Positions 7,564 through 15,824 of a stretch of DNA of 45,719 bases are shown one piece after another. A program made the position numbers and the translations under genes. The DNA is taken from assembly GCA_046262015.1 (NCBI GenBank), contig JBHENN010000042.1, forward strand, positions 1 to 45,719. The letters are read 5' to 3'. This DNA comes from JBHENN01 sp046262015. GTDB taxonomy: Bacteria > Actinomycetota > CADDZG01 > WHSQ01. Within the stretch, counting starts at the first letter, position 1; the number at the start of each line of letters is the position of its first letter. Below the pieces are notes generated by a model. It was not told the DNA's origin. It did no database searches and worked only from the letters and a program-made list of their open reading frames with translations.

Positions 7564-9321
7564 TCACTCCACCAAGCGTCCGCGCACCTCGAGGTCCCGC
7601 GCTCCCTCATCGAGCCACGCCTCGAGCTCCGGAGGCACGGGCGGTACCGGGTCGGCTGAGATCTGCATCGCGCCCGCGCCGTCGCTGTCGAGCCACGTAC
7701 GGAAGTTCACTCGCAGGGCGGGGTCGAGCTTCGGGAAGTCGGAGCGATTGTGTGCGCCCCTCGTCTCGCGGCGCTCGATCGCGCCGCGCACGGTGGCCTC
7801 GGCGGCCAGCAACGACGCGCGCAGGTCGAGCACGTGGGCCAGGTCTCCGTACCCTTCCGCGGTCGGTCTCACGTCGACCGCGGGGAGGAGCTCGCGCAGC
7901 TCGCCCACCACCCTCAACGCCCGAGCCAGACCCGCGGCCGACCGGACGACCCCGCAGGACTCCCACATCTCGTCCCGGAGCGCGCGTTGCAGTGGACGCA
8001 CGATCTCGGTGCCGGGGTGGAGGAAGCCCGCGAGGTCGTCGGCCGCCTGCTGGATCGCCCGACGCGAGCGAGGCTGAGCATCGCGCGCGTGCGACGCGGC
8101 CCCCGCGGCGGCTCCGGCACGCCGTCCGAACACGAGTGTCTCGGTGAGTGAGTTCCCGCCGAGCCGGTTCGCGCCGTGCAGCCCCGCCGTCACCTCCCCG
8201 GCAGCGAACAGGCTCTCGACGTCGGTCGCGTGGGTCTCGGGGTCCACGACCACGCCTCCCATCGAGTAATGAGCCGTGGGCGCCACCTCCATCGGGGCCG
8301 TGGATATGTCCAGCATCTGGTGCTCGATGAACTGGCGGTACATGCGCGGCAGCTTCTCCAGGATCTGCTCCTTGCCCAGATGCGAGATGTCGAGGAAGAC
8401 CCCGCCGTTCGGGCCGCCTCGGCCCTCGATGATCTCCGTGTAGTTGGCGAGCGCGACCCGGTCGCGGGTCGACAGCTCCATCCGTTCGGGATCGTAGCGG
8501 GCCATGAACCGCTCGCCGCCGGCGTTCAGGAGGTGGCCTCCCTCGCCGCGCACCGCCTCGGTTACGAGCGTTCCGGCGATCTCCTCGGGGGCGACCATCC
8601 CGGTCGGGTGGAACTGCACCAGTTCGAGGTCTGCCAGTCTGCAGCCGCCGCGCAGCGCGAGGTACATGCCGTCGCCGTTGTTCTCGTCGCGGCGCGAGGA
8701 CGTCCGGCGCCACACCCGCGTGTGTCCGCCGGTAGCGAGGACGACCGCGTCGGCGAGGAACGCCGTTCGTTCGCCCGAATGCTGGTCGAACGCGAATGCT
8801 CCGAAGCACACTCCCTCGCTGACCAGGAGCTGGGTGACGTACTGGTCGTCGATCACGGGGATCCCACACGCGTCGAGCCGGTTCGCAAGCGTGGTCAAGA
8901 TCGCCCGACCGGTGTAGTCACCCGCATAACAGGTCCGCCGGTAACGATGCGCGCCGAAGTAGCGCTGATCGATACGGCCGTCTTCGGTGCGCGCGAGATC
9001 GCAGCCCCACCGCGCGAGCTCGTCGATGACGGCGGGCGCCTCACGCACGGTGATCTCGACGACGCGCGGATCCGCTAAGAGATAGCCCTCTATGAGGGTG
9101 TCGGCGAAGTGCTGCTGCCACGAATCGTCAGGGTCGCGCGTACCCAGAACCGCATTTATCCCGCCCGCCGCGAGGACCGTGTGTGCGTCTCGGTAGGTCC
9201 GCTTGCCGATAACATTCACTTCCACCCCGGCTTCGTGAGCGGCGATCCCGGCGCGCAGCCCGGCGGCGCCGGATCCGATGACGAGCACGTTGCTGACGCT
9301 CGTGCGGTAGTCGTTGCTCAC
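7564..9321 (-). CDS. SdhA/FrdA-like flavoprotein (succinate dehydrogenase / L-aspartate oxidase family)
   Basis: 585 residues from GTG 9321. An N-terminal FAD dinucleotide fold (GSGAAGLRAG) leads into RDAHTVLAAGGINAVLG; the histidine in AHTV occupies the place of the covalent FAD-linking His of SdhA/FrdA, which NadB lacks. Also visible: the HPTGM segment, the TRDRVA active-site arginine region, PTAHYSMGG and GANRLGGNSLTE, and a C-terminal domain ending in ETRGAHNRSDFP. Likely a succinate/fumarate-type dicarboxylate oxidoreductase subunit. No iron-sulfur or membrane-anchor subunit gene is adjacent, so its electron partner is unknown and L-aspartate oxidase remains an alternative. It lies 10 bases downstream of the GT4 gene, probably co-transcribed. 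Confidence 0.8.
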   Translation of the reverse strand: MSNDYRTSVSNVLVIGSGAAGLRAGIAAHEAGVEVNVIGKRTYRDAHTVLAAGGINAVLGTRDPDDSWQQHFADTLIEGYLLADPRVVEITVREAPAVIDELARWGCDLARTEDGRIDQRYFGAHRYRRTCYAGDYTGRAILTTLANRLDACGIPVIDDQYVTQLLVSEGVCFGAFAFDQHSGERTAFLADAVVLATGGHTRVWRRTSSRRDENNGDGMYLALRGGCRLADLELVQFHPTGMVAPEEIAGTLVTEAVRGEGGHLLNAGGERFMARYDPERMELSTRDRVALANYTEIIEGRGGPNGGVFLDISHLGKEQILEKLPRMYRQFIEHQMLDISTAPMEVAPTAHYSMGGVVVDPETHATDVESLFAAGEVTAGLHGANRLGGNSLTETLVFGRRAGAAAGAASHARDAQPRSRRAIQQAADDLAGFLHPGTEIVRPLQRALRDEMWESCGVVRSAAGLARALRVVGELRELLPAVDVRPTAEGYGDLAHVLDLRASLLAAEATVRGAIERRETRGAHNRSDFPKLDPALRVNFRTWLDSDGAGAMQISADPVPPVPPELEAWLDEGARDLEVRGRLVE

Positions 9322-9331
9322 TCGCGGCACA

Positions 9332-10714
9332 CTACCGAGGAGGCGCGGCCGGACCGGCCAGCGCGAGGATCCGAGCGGCGACGTGCTCCCATGACCACCG
9401 CGCTCGCGCCAGCTCGGCGGCGGCCAGTCCCATGGCGCGGCGCTCCCCTTCGGGCAGGCCCAGTACCCGGTCCACCGCGGTCGCGATGCCGGCGATCGGG
9501 TCCTCAGGATCGAACCGCAGCAGGCCGGGCGCGCCGAGGGCACGCTCGATCGCGGCCGCCGCCTCGGCGAGACCCGAATGGTCGGCCACGATCGGGAGCA
9601 CCCCCGCGGCAGCGGCCTCCGCGGCGACCATGCCGAACGCCTCGGGGACTATGGAGGGGACCACAAGGACGTCGAAGCCCGGGAGCACCTCGGCGAGCGG
9701 CCCGTGCTCGAGCCGGCCCGTGAAACGCACCGGGACCTCGCCGACCCGCTGCCGGTAACGTTCGTCCGCGATCTCCGAGAAGAACCTCGTCAGGGTGTCG
9801 AACCCTGCTTCGTCGCCCTCCCCGGCCAGCAGGCGCGCGGCGTCGAGGTCGCCGCGCTGCAAGGCCGCGGCGATGGCCTCGAGCCGGACGTGGAGGTCGC
9901 CGAATCCCACCACGACCGCACGGAGGCCCTGGGTCCGGGTGAGGCCGAGCGCGGCGATCAGGTGATGGACCCCTTTCGAGGCCATCAGCTTGCCCACGTA
10001 TCCAACCGTCGGAGGTTGCGACCGATCGCGGTCGCGCGGCGCGAACAGCTCGACGTCGCAACCCGGGTTCACCACCTCGGCGCGCGTCTCGAAGCCCGCT
10101 ACCCAGCGGGCCGCTTCGTCGAGTATGTAACGGCTGCCGCCGACCACGACGCGCGCGCCGCCCAGACCGAGCCGCGCGTAGTGGCGGTAGCGCTCCTGCA
10201 GCTTGACCGCGTATTCGAGCCCACTGCCGTGAAGCTTGGCGAGGTACGGCCGTCCTCCGGCACGACATGCCTCGAGCGCGATGTACGGGCCCATCACCTC
10301 GTGGCCGGTGACGATCGCGTCGGGATCGTGCTCCTCGATCGCCGTGGCCATAGCCGTGACGTTGGCCGCCACGTAACGCGCCAGCTCATGGTCGTCGAGG
10401 TCGACGAAACGTTTGGCGATGTAGCCCGGATAGTCGTCGTACACGTACAAGGGAAGCAACCCGCCGATGTCGGGACGGGCCAGCCGGCACCGTCCCGGCG
10501 CGGCCGGGGCACCGCCGGCATGAAGGTCGAGTCGCCGGTTGCCGAGCGCGAGATCGCCATGGAGGTCGACGAAGTCGAGGTCCTCGATGTCCCGCTCCTG
10601 GCATAGCAACAGCACGTCATGGCCGGCGCGCCGCCAGGTGCGAGCGAGGTTGGCCGTGTAGACGTTGGACCCGCTGCCACGCAGCAGGTAGCCGTGCCAC
10701 AGCAGGATCCGCAT
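9332..10714 (-). CDS. GT4-family glycosyltransferase
   Basis: 460 residues, GT-B fold. The N-terminal domain starts MRILLWHGYLLRGSGSNVY, with the glycine-rich acceptor-side loop; the C-terminal domain starts near TVGYVGKLMASKGVHHLI and contains PEAFGMVAAEAAA, the EX7E nucleotide-sugar motif of retaining GT4 enzymes. It transfers a sugar from an NDP- or GDP-sugar to an unknown acceptor (glycolipid, polysaccharide or small molecule). The start follows a TAAGCT -10 box by 6 bases (leaderless). The 3' end is 10 bases from the SdhA-like gene. The middle of the sequence (around GEGDEAGFDTLTRFFSE) is longer than in minimal GT4 proteins. Confidence 0.85.
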   Translation of the reverse strand: MRILLWHGYLLRGSGSNVYTANLARTWRRAGHDVLLLCQERDIEDLDFVDLHGDLALGNRRLDLHAGGAPAAPGRCRLARPDIGGLLPLYVYDDYPGYIAKRFVDLDDHELARYVAANVTAMATAIEEHDPDAIVTGHEVMGPYIALEACRAGGRPYLAKLHGSGLEYAVKLQERYRHYARLGLGGARVVVGGSRYILDEAARWVAGFETRAEVVNPGCDVELFAPRDRDRSQPPTVGYVGKLMASKGVHHLIAALGLTRTQGLRAVVVGFGDLHVRLEAIAAALQRGDLDAARLLAGEGDEAGFDTLTRFFSEIADERYRQRVGEVPVRFTGRLEHGPLAEVLPGFDVLVVPSIVPEAFGMVAAEAAAAGVLPIVADHSGLAEAAAAIERALGAPGLLRFDPEDPIAGIATAVDRVLGLPEGERRAMGLAAAELARARWSWEHVAARILALAGPAAPPR

Positions 10715-10720
10715 CCGCGC

Positions 10721-10726
10721 AGCTTA
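10721..10726 (-). promoter_or_regulatory. -10 box of the GT4 gene (leaderless)
   Basis: TAAGCT on the minus strand, 6 bases before ATG 10714, predicting transcription from the start codon itself. Confidence 0.5.
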
Positions 10727-10804
10727 GGAACTCGTGCACGAGATGCGGGGAAGAGAGACGGCCACTGGTTGCACCGCACCCGTTCGGTGCACCAGGATGA
10801 GCTC

Positions 10805-11437
10805 ATGGAGAAGGGCGGCGGCTTCCCGTGTCCCTCGTGCGGCTACCGGCTCGCCCCCGGGACGCCCACCTGCGGGAACTGCGGGACCCAGACCGCCGCC
10901 GCCCTCGGAGCTCAGACGATCGCGGCGCCTTCCGTGGGTCGCCGCCTCGGGGTGCGCCTCGTCTTCCTGGGTCTGGTCGCGACGGGGATCTACGCCGCCG
11001 CCGGGCCGATCCGCGACGTCGTCGAAGGGATCTTCGACGATGTGAGCGGTGCGGTGCAGCGGCTCGAGGAGGAGGGGAGCGATCCCCTGCCCACTGAGGT
11101 CCAGACCCAGTCGCCGCGGCGCGAGCTGGAGGGGAGCTACCGGGGCGTGCGTGCGATAGCGGACGCGATCGATCGCGGCGGTCTGCGGTGCCGCCAGGTG
11201 CAGATCGACAATAGCGACGCGTACACCGAGACGGGCAGCTGCCAGGCATCCGGTCGCCACGTCCAGATCAACCTCTATTTCACCCCTGCGACCCGCGCCG
11301 GCGCGATGTCCTTCTTCGAGGACTTCGCATTCCCCTCGGTGCACGCGGAGAACTGGTGGGTCGTCTCGGACATGGAGACGGCGCGCCGGGTCTGGCAGAT
11401 CCTGGGCGGGCGTCTCATCAAGCCCTCGACGGGGTAG
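10805..11437 (+). CDS. Zinc-ribbon membrane protein of unknown function
   Basis: 210 residues. Starts with a double-CxxC zinc ribbon (CPSCGYRLAPGTPTCGNCG, residues about 9-27), then a membrane segment (about 47-65, LGVRLVFLGLVATGIYAA), then about 140 soluble residues, presumably outside. The outer part contains two cysteines (GLRCRQV; GSCQASG) that could form a disulfide. The C-terminal part (TRAGAMSFFEDFAFPSVHAENWWVVSD) resembles small stress-sensor domains, but I recognise no named family. A weak AGGA lies upstream of ATG 10805. Divergent from the GT4 gene. Confidence 0.7.
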   Translation: MEKGGGFPCPSCGYRLAPGTPTCGNCGTQTAAALGAQTIAAPSVGRRLGVRLVFLGLVATGIYAAAGPIRDVVEGIFDDVSGAVQRLEEEGSDPLPTEVQTQSPRRELEGSYRGVRAIADAIDRGGLRCRQVQIDNSDAYTETGSCQASGRHVQINLYFTPATRAGAMSFFEDFAFPSVHAENWWVVSDMETARRVWQILGGRLIKPSTG

Positions 11438-11539
11438 GTATCGGGCCCTCGATAGGGCCGGACGCGCAGGGAGGCGGCATCCTGCGGCGAACCCTCGGGC
11501 AGAAGCCTCGGGAGTCGCGATGGTAGAGGGAGGTACGGG

Positions 11540-12013
11540 ATGAGAGCCAGGACCGCGGCGGCGCTGATGGTTCTCGTGCTCGCCGTCGTCGCGCTCGCGG
11601 GCTCGGCCTCGTCCTCGCCCGCCGACCGCAAGAAGAAGAGGAAGCCGATCAAGGGCAGCTTCACCGTGCAGGCACTGCCCTTCCCGCGCGTCGAGGGCAG
11701 CCCTCCCGGTCATCAGAAGGGGTCGTGCCGCTACGGGGTCTATGTCACTGATCCCGGCGTGACCTTCAAACCGCGTTCCAAGGGTGTGCTGACCGCGCGC
11801 ATGGACGGCTTCGCCGGGGACTGGGACCTGTACCTGTTGGATGCCACCAACCAGGTGATCGTCGGCGCGACCCAGAACCAGGTGACCGAGGGGGCTCCGG
11901 CCGAGGAAACACTGATCGTCGGCCTCGAGCGCCGCGTCGAGGTACGGCTGGTGGCGTGCAACTGGTCGGGTGGCCCCCAGGCCGACGTCGCCTACGAGCT
12001 GGTGTTCAAGTAG
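11540..12013 (+). CDS. Small secreted protein, PPC-like beta domain
   Basis: 157 residues. Clear signal peptide (MRARTAAALMVLVLAVVALAG) followed immediately by the basic patch DRKKKRKP. The mature domain has a GDWDLYLLDATNQVI strand pair, reminiscent of the bacterial pre-peptidase C-terminal (PPC) beta-sandwich, and two cysteines (GSCRYG; VACNWSG). GGGAGG lies about 6 bases before the ATG. The signal-plus-lysine-patch layout recurs in the secreted protein at 31262-31939, so the two may share an export or surface-retention mode. Function unknown. Confidence 0.7.
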   Translation: MRARTAAALMVLVLAVVALAGSASSSPADRKKKRKPIKGSFTVQALPFPRVEGSPPGHQKGSCRYGVYVTDPGVTFKPRSKGVLTARMDGFAGDWDLYLLDATNQVIVGATQNQVTEGAPAEETLIVGLERRVEVRLVACNWSGGPQADVAYELVFK

Positions 12014-12070
12014 CTCGTCGAACCCGACGCGAGCCGGTTCCAAGACCTGGCTACGCGGCGTCCGACTCTC

Positions 12071-12076
12071 TATAGT
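12071..12076 (+). promoter_or_regulatory. -10 box of the 4-TM protein gene
   Basis: TATAGT, five of six matches to TATAAT, about 50 bases before the TTG start; the -35 is weak (TGGCTA, 17-base spacer). Confidence 0.4.
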
Positions 12077-12125
12077 CACGTCAGTCGCTTTCGACGGGCG
12101 AGAGCGTGGACTCGGAGGTCACAGG

Positions 12126-12638
12126 TTGGATCTGACCAAGCTGACGCGGGGTGAGAAGCTCGTCGGGGCATCGAGCATCGCGTTGTTCGTCCTCTCGCTG
12201 TTCCCCCTGTGGGCCAAGTACGAGGTCGGAGCCGAAGGTCTCGGCGTCGGCAGCTCGCGCTTCAACGCGTGGTCCGGGGCGTACGGGTTCTACCTGAAGC
12301 TGGGGCTGATCCTGGCGCTGGTAGCCGCGGTCCTGGTGGTGGTGCGGGCGATCGGCAAGGACATCACCCTCCCCGTGCCGCTCGGACAGGTCTACCTCGG
12401 GCTGATGGGACTGGCCGCGCTCATGATCCTGATCGCCTTGATCAGCGGACCAGCCGGATCGGGCTTCGAGGGGTTCGGACTCGAGGTCAGCCGAGGTCCG
12501 ATGCTGTTCGTGGGTCTCGCCCTCGCCGTCCTGGGAGCTCTCGGGGGCCTGATGCACATGCGCGACGACGTGGGCCCGGTCGCAGCTCCTGCGTACCAGT
12601 CGCCGGTGACCCCGCCGCCTCCGCCTCCCGGAGCCTGA
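12126..12638 (+). CDS. Four-helix integral membrane protein, unknown function
   Basis: 170 residues from TTG 12126, chosen because GGAGG at 12114-12118 is ideally spaced and the longer ATG reading overlaps the previous gene with unconserved sequence. Four membrane helices are apparent (about 13-30, 57-78, 90-112, 129-150), separated by short loops; a Tyr/Gly-rich first extracytoplasmic loop (VGAEGLGVGSSRFNAWSG) and a Pro-rich C-terminal tail (VTPPPPPPGA) stand out. I recognise no family with certainty. It precedes the sortase cassette by 167 bases. Confidence 0.7.
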   Translation: MDLTKLTRGEKLVGASSIALFVLSLFPLWAKYEVGAEGLGVGSSRFNAWSGAYGFYLKLGLILALVAAVLVVVRAIGKDITLPVPLGQVYLGLMGLAALMILIALISGPAGSGFEGFGLEVSRGPMLFVGLALAVLGALGGLMHMRDDVGPVAAPAYQSPVTPPPPPPGA

Positions 12639-12669
12639 TGGGGGCCCAAGAAAAAGGCAGGACAAACCG

Positions 12670-12679
12670 CCGATATCGG
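12670..12679. promoter_or_regulatory. 10-bp perfect palindrome in the leader region of the sortase cassette
   Basis: CCGATATCGG lies in the 167-base gap before the LPVTG gene. An A+T-richer tract with TACTCT (about 12713-12718) follows and could be the -10 of the cassette. The palindrome is short and may be chance. Confidence 0.2.
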
Positions 12680-12805
12680 ACCAAGCCCCTGGTTAAGGGC
12701 CCGTTTCCTGAAATACTCTCCAACAGAGCGTAGCGAGCCGGTAACGAGTCGTGTTCGTCGGATACCTGTGGTCGCGCCGCGACCGCCTGTAGAGGAGGTT
12801 GGAAG

Positions 12806-14083
12806 ATGACGCGTCGGATCCTGGTGGCGTTGATAGTGGCCCCGCTGTTCGTCGGCGCCTACGCGCACGCGGCGCCCGCGGGACGGCTCGATTACGCGTT
12901 CGCCGGCGAAGGTCGCGCGCTCGACCTGTCGGTTCTGGGTGAGGGCGTGACCCTCGGCCTCACGCTGGCGAGCGCCGACTCGACGCCCAGCGCGCAGGGG
13001 GTGGCGGCCGCGCAGTGCACGCTGGTCGCGGACGATCCCGAGCCCGGGGCTCTCCCGTGCTCGGTGGAGAACACCTCGAAGTCGCGCTATCCGGGCGATC
13101 CCGGAAGTGGCGATCCCACCTGCACCGCGTCGCTGCCCGAGCCGCTGAACGCGGTCGTCACGCTCGACGTCGCGTGCGGCAACTCGACGTCGGGCATCGC
13201 CGGCCGGGTCCCATGGACGAAGAACCAGGCCACCGTCGCTCGGCTCGGCACGAAGCTGCCGGTCCAGGCGCTGGTGCCGGTCACGCTCCCTGCGACCGAG
13301 CAGCTCGTCGACGACCTGACCGGCGCGTTGCAGCCGGTGCTCGACCAGACCCCCGCCGTCGTGCACGACGCGGTCGACAACGTGGTCGGGTTGCTCGACG
13401 ACCTCGCCGAGACCGACCTCCTCAAGGCCGAGATCGGCACCGCGACGTCCACCGTGTCGACCAAGGGCGCCGTCACCACCGTCGACTCGCTCGCGGCCCC
13501 CGCACGCATAGGGCTCGTCGGGATCCCGTCGGTGACGGCGGACGGCACCGCGATCTCCGGGAGCGCCGACCCCTTGACGAACGGGCTGGTGATCATCGAG
13601 GTCAGCCAGGCAGAGGCGTCGGCGAGCCTGAACCGCACCGCCGCGACCGCGGACTCCGCCGCGACCGCCGCCCTGGTCACGGTGAAGATCCGAGACGTCA
13701 CCAAGACCGAGCCGAGCTACGTCACCGTGACCGTTGCCGACGGCGAGACCGTCACCGTGCTGAACGGGACCCCGGCCGAGTCCACCATCACCGCGGCGGG
13801 CTCGTCCACCAAGGTGACGAAGGGTTCGGCGGTGGCGGCCGCAGACGCGGTGCGTCTGCACCTCCTGAAGGGCGTGAACGGCGGAGTGGTCGTCGGTCTC
13901 GGCCGCGCCACCGCAGCCGTGACGAAGCACAAGACGCCTGCGCCTCCGCCGCAGCCCGAGCCGCGTAAGCGGCCTCCCACGACCTTGCCGGTGACGGGCG
14001 GAGTGGGCTACGAGGGTCTCGCGCTCGGGTTGCTGGTTGCCGCTGGCCTCATCTTGGCGGCGCGCCGGCGCGCCGCGCGCTAG
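12806..14083 (+). CDS. Sortase-anchored surface protein (LPVTG)
   Basis: 425 residues. N-terminal signal peptide (MTRRILVALIVAPLFVGAYAHA-A), a long Ala/Thr/Val-rich, Asp-containing extracellular region, a Pro-rich wall spanner (TPAPPPQPEPRKRPPT) and a textbook cell-wall sorting signal: LPVTG at 394-398, a hydrophobic helix, and the positive tail RRRAAR. Four cysteines lie in the first third of the mature protein. It should be cleaved between Thr and Gly and linked to the cell wall by the sortase encoded 34 bases downstream. AGGAGG lies 6-7 bases before the ATG. Binding function unknown; the central part shows no domain I can name. Confidence 0.85.
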   Translation: MTRRILVALIVAPLFVGAYAHAAPAGRLDYAFAGEGRALDLSVLGEGVTLGLTLASADSTPSAQGVAAAQCTLVADDPEPGALPCSVENTSKSRYPGDPGSGDPTCTASLPEPLNAVVTLDVACGNSTSGIAGRVPWTKNQATVARLGTKLPVQALVPVTLPATEQLVDDLTGALQPVLDQTPAVVHDAVDNVVGLLDDLAETDLLKAEIGTATSTVSTKGAVTTVDSLAAPARIGLVGIPSVTADGTAISGSADPLTNGLVIIEVSQAEASASLNRTAATADSAATAALVTVKIRDVTKTEPSYVTVTVADGETVTVLNGTPAESTITAAGSSTKVTKGSAVAAADAVRLHLLKGVNGGVVVGLGRATAAVTKHKTPAPPPQPEPRKRPPTTLPVTGGVGYEGLALGLLVAAGLILAARRRAAR

Positions 14084-14117
14084 ACGAGCCACGACCCATC
14101 CACCGAGCGATCGCGTG

Positions 14118-14729
14118 ATGAGGCCGTCGCCGAAGCTGCTCCGCAGAGGGCTGACCGCGCTCGCGGGCGCGCTCGCCCTGGGCGGCGTCGGTCTGATCGC
14201 GTACCCGTTCGCGACCGATCTGTGGGCGGCGCGGATCCAGCACAGGCTCCTGCGCGAGATGAACGCGGGCGATCAGAGCTACCGGCTGGCGGATACCCGG
14301 GTGGGCGACCCGCTGACCCGCCTGGAGATCCCGACGCTCGACGTCGATGTCGTGGTCGTGGAAGGGACGAGCCAGGATGCGCTGCGAGCCGGCGCGGGCC
14401 ACTACCCGGACACGGCGCTCCCGGGCGATCCCGGCAACGTCGCGATCGCCGGCCACCGGACCACCTACGGCCGGCCGTTCAACCGTATGGACGAGCTGAA
14501 GGGGGGTGACGAGGTCATCCTCACGACCCCCTTCGGACGCTACGTCTACGAGATCGAGCGGCCCCCGTGGATCGTGTCGCCGACCGATTGGTCGATCATC
14601 GACGAGTACCCCACCGGGGGATCGTTCCTGACCCTCACCTCGTGTCATCCCGAAGGCAGCGCGGCCTATCGGATCGTCACTCGCGCCCGGCTGGTCGGTT
14701 CCTCGATCGCGGTGGGTGAAGCATCGTGA
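14118..14729 (+). CDS. srtE: Class E sortase
   Basis: 203 residues. Membrane anchor near the N-terminus (about 11-33), then the sortase beta-barrel. Catalytic triad: His113 (AIAGHRTTYGRPF), Cys176 (TLTSC, the TLxTC motif) and the likely Arg185 (AAYRIVTRA). The GHRTTYGxPF signature is typical of actinobacterial class E enzymes. It attaches surface proteins to the peptidoglycan cross-bridge; the adjacent LPVTG protein is the obvious substrate. Class E enzymes usually prefer LAxTG, so the LPVTG sequence is of interest. GTG 14115 is an alternative start. The next gene overlaps by 4 bases (GTGA), so they are translationally coupled. Confidence 0.92.
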   Translation: MRPSPKLLRRGLTALAGALALGGVGLIAYPFATDLWAARIQHRLLREMNAGDQSYRLADTRVGDPLTRLEIPTLDVDVVVVEGTSQDALRAGAGHYPDTALPGDPGNVAIAGHRTTYGRPFNRMDELKGGDEVILTTPFGRYVYEIERPPWIVSPTDWSIIDEYPTGGSFLTLTSCHPEGSAAYRIVTRARLVGSSIAVGEAS

Positions 14730-15790
14730 AGAGGCTGATGACGCTCGTGGCCGCCGTCGCGCTCGTCGCGACCGTTCCGGCGACCGCCCGCGCTGCAGCG
14801 GTCGACGCGCGCGTCGACTCGCCGAACGACATGGCGACCGTCGAGGGGGTCGTCTCGATCCGGGGAAGCGCGACCTCGTCCGCAGGGATCAGGGTGATCG
14901 AGATCTACATCGGCAGCACGCGGGTCAAGCGCATGGAGCCCGGAGGCCAGACCAGCGCCGACATCGCTCACGACTGGAACACGGTCTACGCCCCGGAGTC
15001 TTCGACCCCGACGAGGAACGGTGGCGAGTACAAGGTGCTGGTGCACGCGGTCGGCACCGACGGTGTCCAGGACGACTCGTGGGTACGCGTGGTGGTGAAC
15101 AACCCGCCGGCGTCGCCGGCGTTGGCCGCGGCCGCCGGCGAGGGGGGCGCGATCAACCTGTCGTGGTCGGCGAACAGCGAGCCGGACTTCCTTCGCTACG
15201 TCGTCGAGCGCGACTCGGGTGGGGGCTTCGAGAAGCTGGTGGAGACCCAGCAGACGACCTTCTCGGACTATCCGCACGACGGCCAGTACCACTACCGCGT
15301 GACGGCCATCCGACGAGACGCCGGCAGCGGGACCCGTTCGTCCTCGTCCGAGGCGGTCCCGGTCACCCAATCGGCTCCCCAGGTGGCCGAGCCCTCTCCG
15401 CAGCCCGCGGACGACTGGCGGTGGCCGGCGAAGTCCGGTGCGCGCTCGGGCCGGGGCCCAGGGCCGGGCTCCGCGTTCGGCCGGATACCGGGGTCCCCCC
15501 AGCTTCCCGGCGCGGCCGGCCTACCCGGCAGCGCGGCTTTGCCTGGAGGCGCAGCCGGGTTCCCCGGGCTCCCTTCGGCCCGCGGGACCGACACCTACGC
15601 GCCCGAGCTCCCGTACGACGTCCCGGTGGCACGGGCTCCAGTCGAGGTCGAGTCCCTGGCGTTCAAGACGGCCCGTGCGATCACCGACGTCATCCCCGGG
15701 ACCGGCCTTAGGTGGCTGGCCGCCGGCATGTTGATGCTGGTCGCCGCCATCGGCCTGAGGCTCGCGGCCACCCGCATCCGGGTCTCTTAG
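14726..15790 (+). CDS. Membrane-anchored Ig/FnIII and collagen-like surface protein
   Basis: 354 residues from GTG 14726, overlapping the sortase stop (GTGA). Signal peptide (KRLMTLVAAVALVATVPATARA), a Big-type Ig domain (about 27-130; starts VDSPNDMATVEGVVSIRG), an FnIII-like domain (about 133-215; SWSANSEPDFLRYVVERD), a Pro/Gly-rich stalk with collagen-like LPG/FPG triplets (about 245-285), and one C-terminal membrane helix (about 328-348) with a short basic tail. There is no LPxTG, so it is held by the helix rather than by sortase. Its coupling to srtE suggests a structural or scaffold role in the same envelope module (inference). Confidence 0.8.
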   Translation: MKRLMTLVAAVALVATVPATARAAAVDARVDSPNDMATVEGVVSIRGSATSSAGIRVIEIYIGSTRVKRMEPGGQTSADIAHDWNTVYAPESSTPTRNGGEYKVLVHAVGTDGVQDDSWVRVVVNNPPASPALAAAAGEGGAINLSWSANSEPDFLRYVVERDSGGGFEKLVETQQTTFSDYPHDGQYHYRVTAIRRDAGSGTRSSSSEAVPVTQSAPQVAEPSPQPADDWRWPAKSGARSGRGPGPGSAFGRIPGSPQLPGAAGLPGSAALPGGAAGFPGLPSARGTDTYAPELPYDVPVARAPVEVESLAFKTARAITDVIPGTGLRWLAAGMLMLVAAIGLRLAATRIRVS

Positions 15791-15824
15791 AGAGCGGCGC
15801 CGCGGCGCGACCGAAGGGCGCCGC

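Noticed and set aside
11444..11459. Hairpin after the zinc-ribbon gene (GGCCCT-CGAT-AGGGCC)
   Set aside because: Only a 6-bp stem with no T-run; could be a weak terminator but chance occurrence is likely at this G+C content, so it is not listed as a feature.
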